A program made the position numbers and the translations under genes. A stretch of 64,000 nt of DNA from Poecilobothrus nobilitatus (lineage: Eukaryota > Arthropoda > Insecta > Diptera > Dolichopodidae): contig OX352773.1 of NCBI GenBank assembly GCA_947095535.1, positions 266,902,515-266,966,514 of the forward strand, read 5' to 3'. Positions 62,326 through 64,000 of the stretch are shown here, in pieces (position 1 is the first letter of the stretch; every line of letters begins with the position of its first letter). Under the pieces are notes generated by a model. That model worked only from the letters and a program-made list of their open reading frames with translations, searched no databases and had not been told where the DNA came from.

Positions 62326-63090
62326 GATTTGTACCACTTGCAACCCTGGTACAAATTCTACAGAACACTTTTATAAGATAAACATTTTTCAAATTTAATT
62401 CTTTTAATCCTTATAAAAATTATATATGCATTCATAAAATAAATAATTATATTTTACAACTTAAATTGATCTACAACTGATTCCATTTTATCCATGTCCA
62501 CAACAAAATAAAAATTTTAAATGTCAATTTACAGTTTAATATAAAGAATTATGAGTGATTTAAATAATAAAATTATTTAAAAAATTTACTTAAAGTTTCA
62601 TTCGAAGTGATCAAAAAATGTAAATTTATTTTAAAGTTTAACTTGTATTTAATGTTTGTTGGAGAAAATTATAAGAACCAAAGATCTAAGATATCTAAGA
62701 TATATGTAAAAATGCTCCCACTATTCATTTAATTTTACAATTTTTTTGTGTTCGTTCACATCTTCATATTCTACAAAACTAAAAGAAAAAACTATAACTT
62801 GTAAGACATTATCCTTTTCAAAGAAAGATTTTTTAGTTTTATTTTGAAGTATATTTGCAGGATTATCTTATAGTAATATATTTGTACAAATTGAAACAAG
62901 GAGTGAAATAATAGGAATTTATAAATTTTTTTTTCACATAATTTTAATTTTTGTTTTAAACTTTTCGAATAAGTATTTTCTTAAATGAGAACTTAACATC
63001 ACTAAAAAAATAAAAGAACTTGAACAAAATCACAGTAGTGGTAAAAATTTTTTAGCGGCGGACTTGTTTATATATATTTTTTTGTTTATT
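62326..63090. other. A/T-rich DNA without recognisable feature
   Basis: Nothing recognised. Confidence 0.5.
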
Positions 63091-63255
63091 CACCTGCCAT
63101 ATAAATGGTAAGGAAATTATACAACCTTTCCTTTTCAGACGTTGCTGCAAATGTCATAAGGGGGAAATATTTTTATATTTCTCCCACGAACTCACATTCT
63201 CTTGGTGTTTACTACGTATTTCATACGCTCTTACCCACAAGACCACGGAGGCTCC
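63091..63255 (-). repeat. tRNA-derived SINE, family 3, minus-strand copy
   Basis: On the minus strand the head reads gggagcctccgtggtcttgt, gggtaagagcgtatgaaata (box A region) and atgtgagttcgtgggag (weak box B), then ctgaaaaggaaaggttgt and ccatttatatggcagg at the 3' end. All of these match the copies at 46.8 and 57.1 kb. Short atatattt stretches on both sides may be a duplication, but they are too simple to trust. Confidence 0.75.
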
Positions 63256-64000
63256 CATAAATATATTTCTAAAGCGGAACTGTTTGTATAGGGATCCTTC
63301 ATTTAGTTGTTCGAATAAATTGGCTGTTTCAATTATTTTTCGAAAAAACTCAACGTTTCACAAAAGTAGATAGGTAAAATTAAAGCTACACCTATGCTGT
63401 TAGAGATAAAGTTTTCTTTAGAACTTGTTTAGAACCTCAGAACAAAAGCCTTATTTGCAATTAAGATGATTTTAGAAATCAAATATTCTTAATTTTATTT
63501 GTATTTTTTCATAAATTACGAATAAGTATTACTTTATTTTGAAATATAGTCAATCAACCATCATTTATTTCATGTTTACTATATTTATTTAAAAAACTTT
63601 TAAATATCACTGTAAATATTAGATAGGAAGTATAAGTAAATTTATATGTTCATTAATATAAAACCAGATGTCTCTTGTGTTTTCCTGTCTTATTCAATTC
63701 TTTTATTTAATTTTATTCGTTTTCAATATATGTATATACTTATGCTGTATTATTATAATTTTATTCTGAATATTTTTTTTTTTTTTATTATTTTTAAGTT
63801 TTTAAAAATGATTCTTTAAGTGATTCTTTCCTTTTCGTTTTATTTTCGAGAACTCAAGCATTTTTAAAGTATTAATTCTAGAAAAGTAGAAATTTATTAG
63901 AGTAGTTTTTCTTTCTGTCCAATAAAGGATATATCAATAATTTATTAAAGTTGAATATAATATTATAAGGATCATCACATAGTTTTGAGTTTTGATGAAT
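63256..64000. other. A/T-rich DNA without recognisable feature
   Basis: Nothing recognised to the end of the window. Confidence 0.5.

Noticed and set aside
1..64000. CRISPR arrays, bacterial operons, phage or viral genes
   Set aside because: No spaced identical repeats, no gene clusters and no viral proteins. The spliced gene and the transposon types point to an animal genome.

Overview
The window looks like a piece of an insect (or at least arthropod) nuclear genome. It is very A/T-rich, full of homopolymer runs, nearly gene-free and crowded with old transposable elements: a mariner-like transposon, three non-LTR retrotransposon (LINE) remnants with reverse transcriptase or RNase H homology, several tRNA-derived SINEs and several short inverted-repeat elements. 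Nothing bacterial (operons, ribosome binding sites, CRISPR) is present. I cannot name the species. Most open frames of 60-90 codons are chance or lie inside repeats.

Layout. 1-13.3 kb: almost featureless A/T-rich DNA with one tRNA-derived SINE (family 1) near 3.1 kb. 13.3-21.9 kb: a complete SINE (family 2) with target-site duplications (TSDs), three copies of a dispersed repeat that I call family X, a minisatellite, an inverted-repeat element and a second family 1 SINE. 24.1-26.2 kb: a clear nested insertion, a 5'-truncated LINE lying inside a second copy of SINE family 2, both with their own TSDs. 27-42 kb: repeat remnants, an in-frame 156-bp duplication and two more foldback elements.

43.1-43.9 kb: the one convincing host gene, three exons encoding a secreted protein related to Cu/Zn superoxide dismutase. 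It keeps the four copper-ligand histidines but lacks the segment that carries three of the four zinc ligands. 44.6-45.4 kb: an element with short inverted repeats and an imperfect 8-bp TSD, just downstream of that gene. 46-50 kb: family X hosting a SINE family 3 insertion with a 13-bp TSD, then a decayed LINE RNase H and C-terminal region. 53 kb: a probable LINE 3' end. 57-64 kb: two more SINE family 3 copies, a mariner-like element broken by one stop and two frameshifts and inserted in family X, and a decayed reverse transcriptase fragment.

The order of insertion can be read in three places: LINE into SINE 2, SINE 3 into X, mariner into X. The SOD-like gene is the point of most biological interest. 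The rest is mainly a record of transposition.
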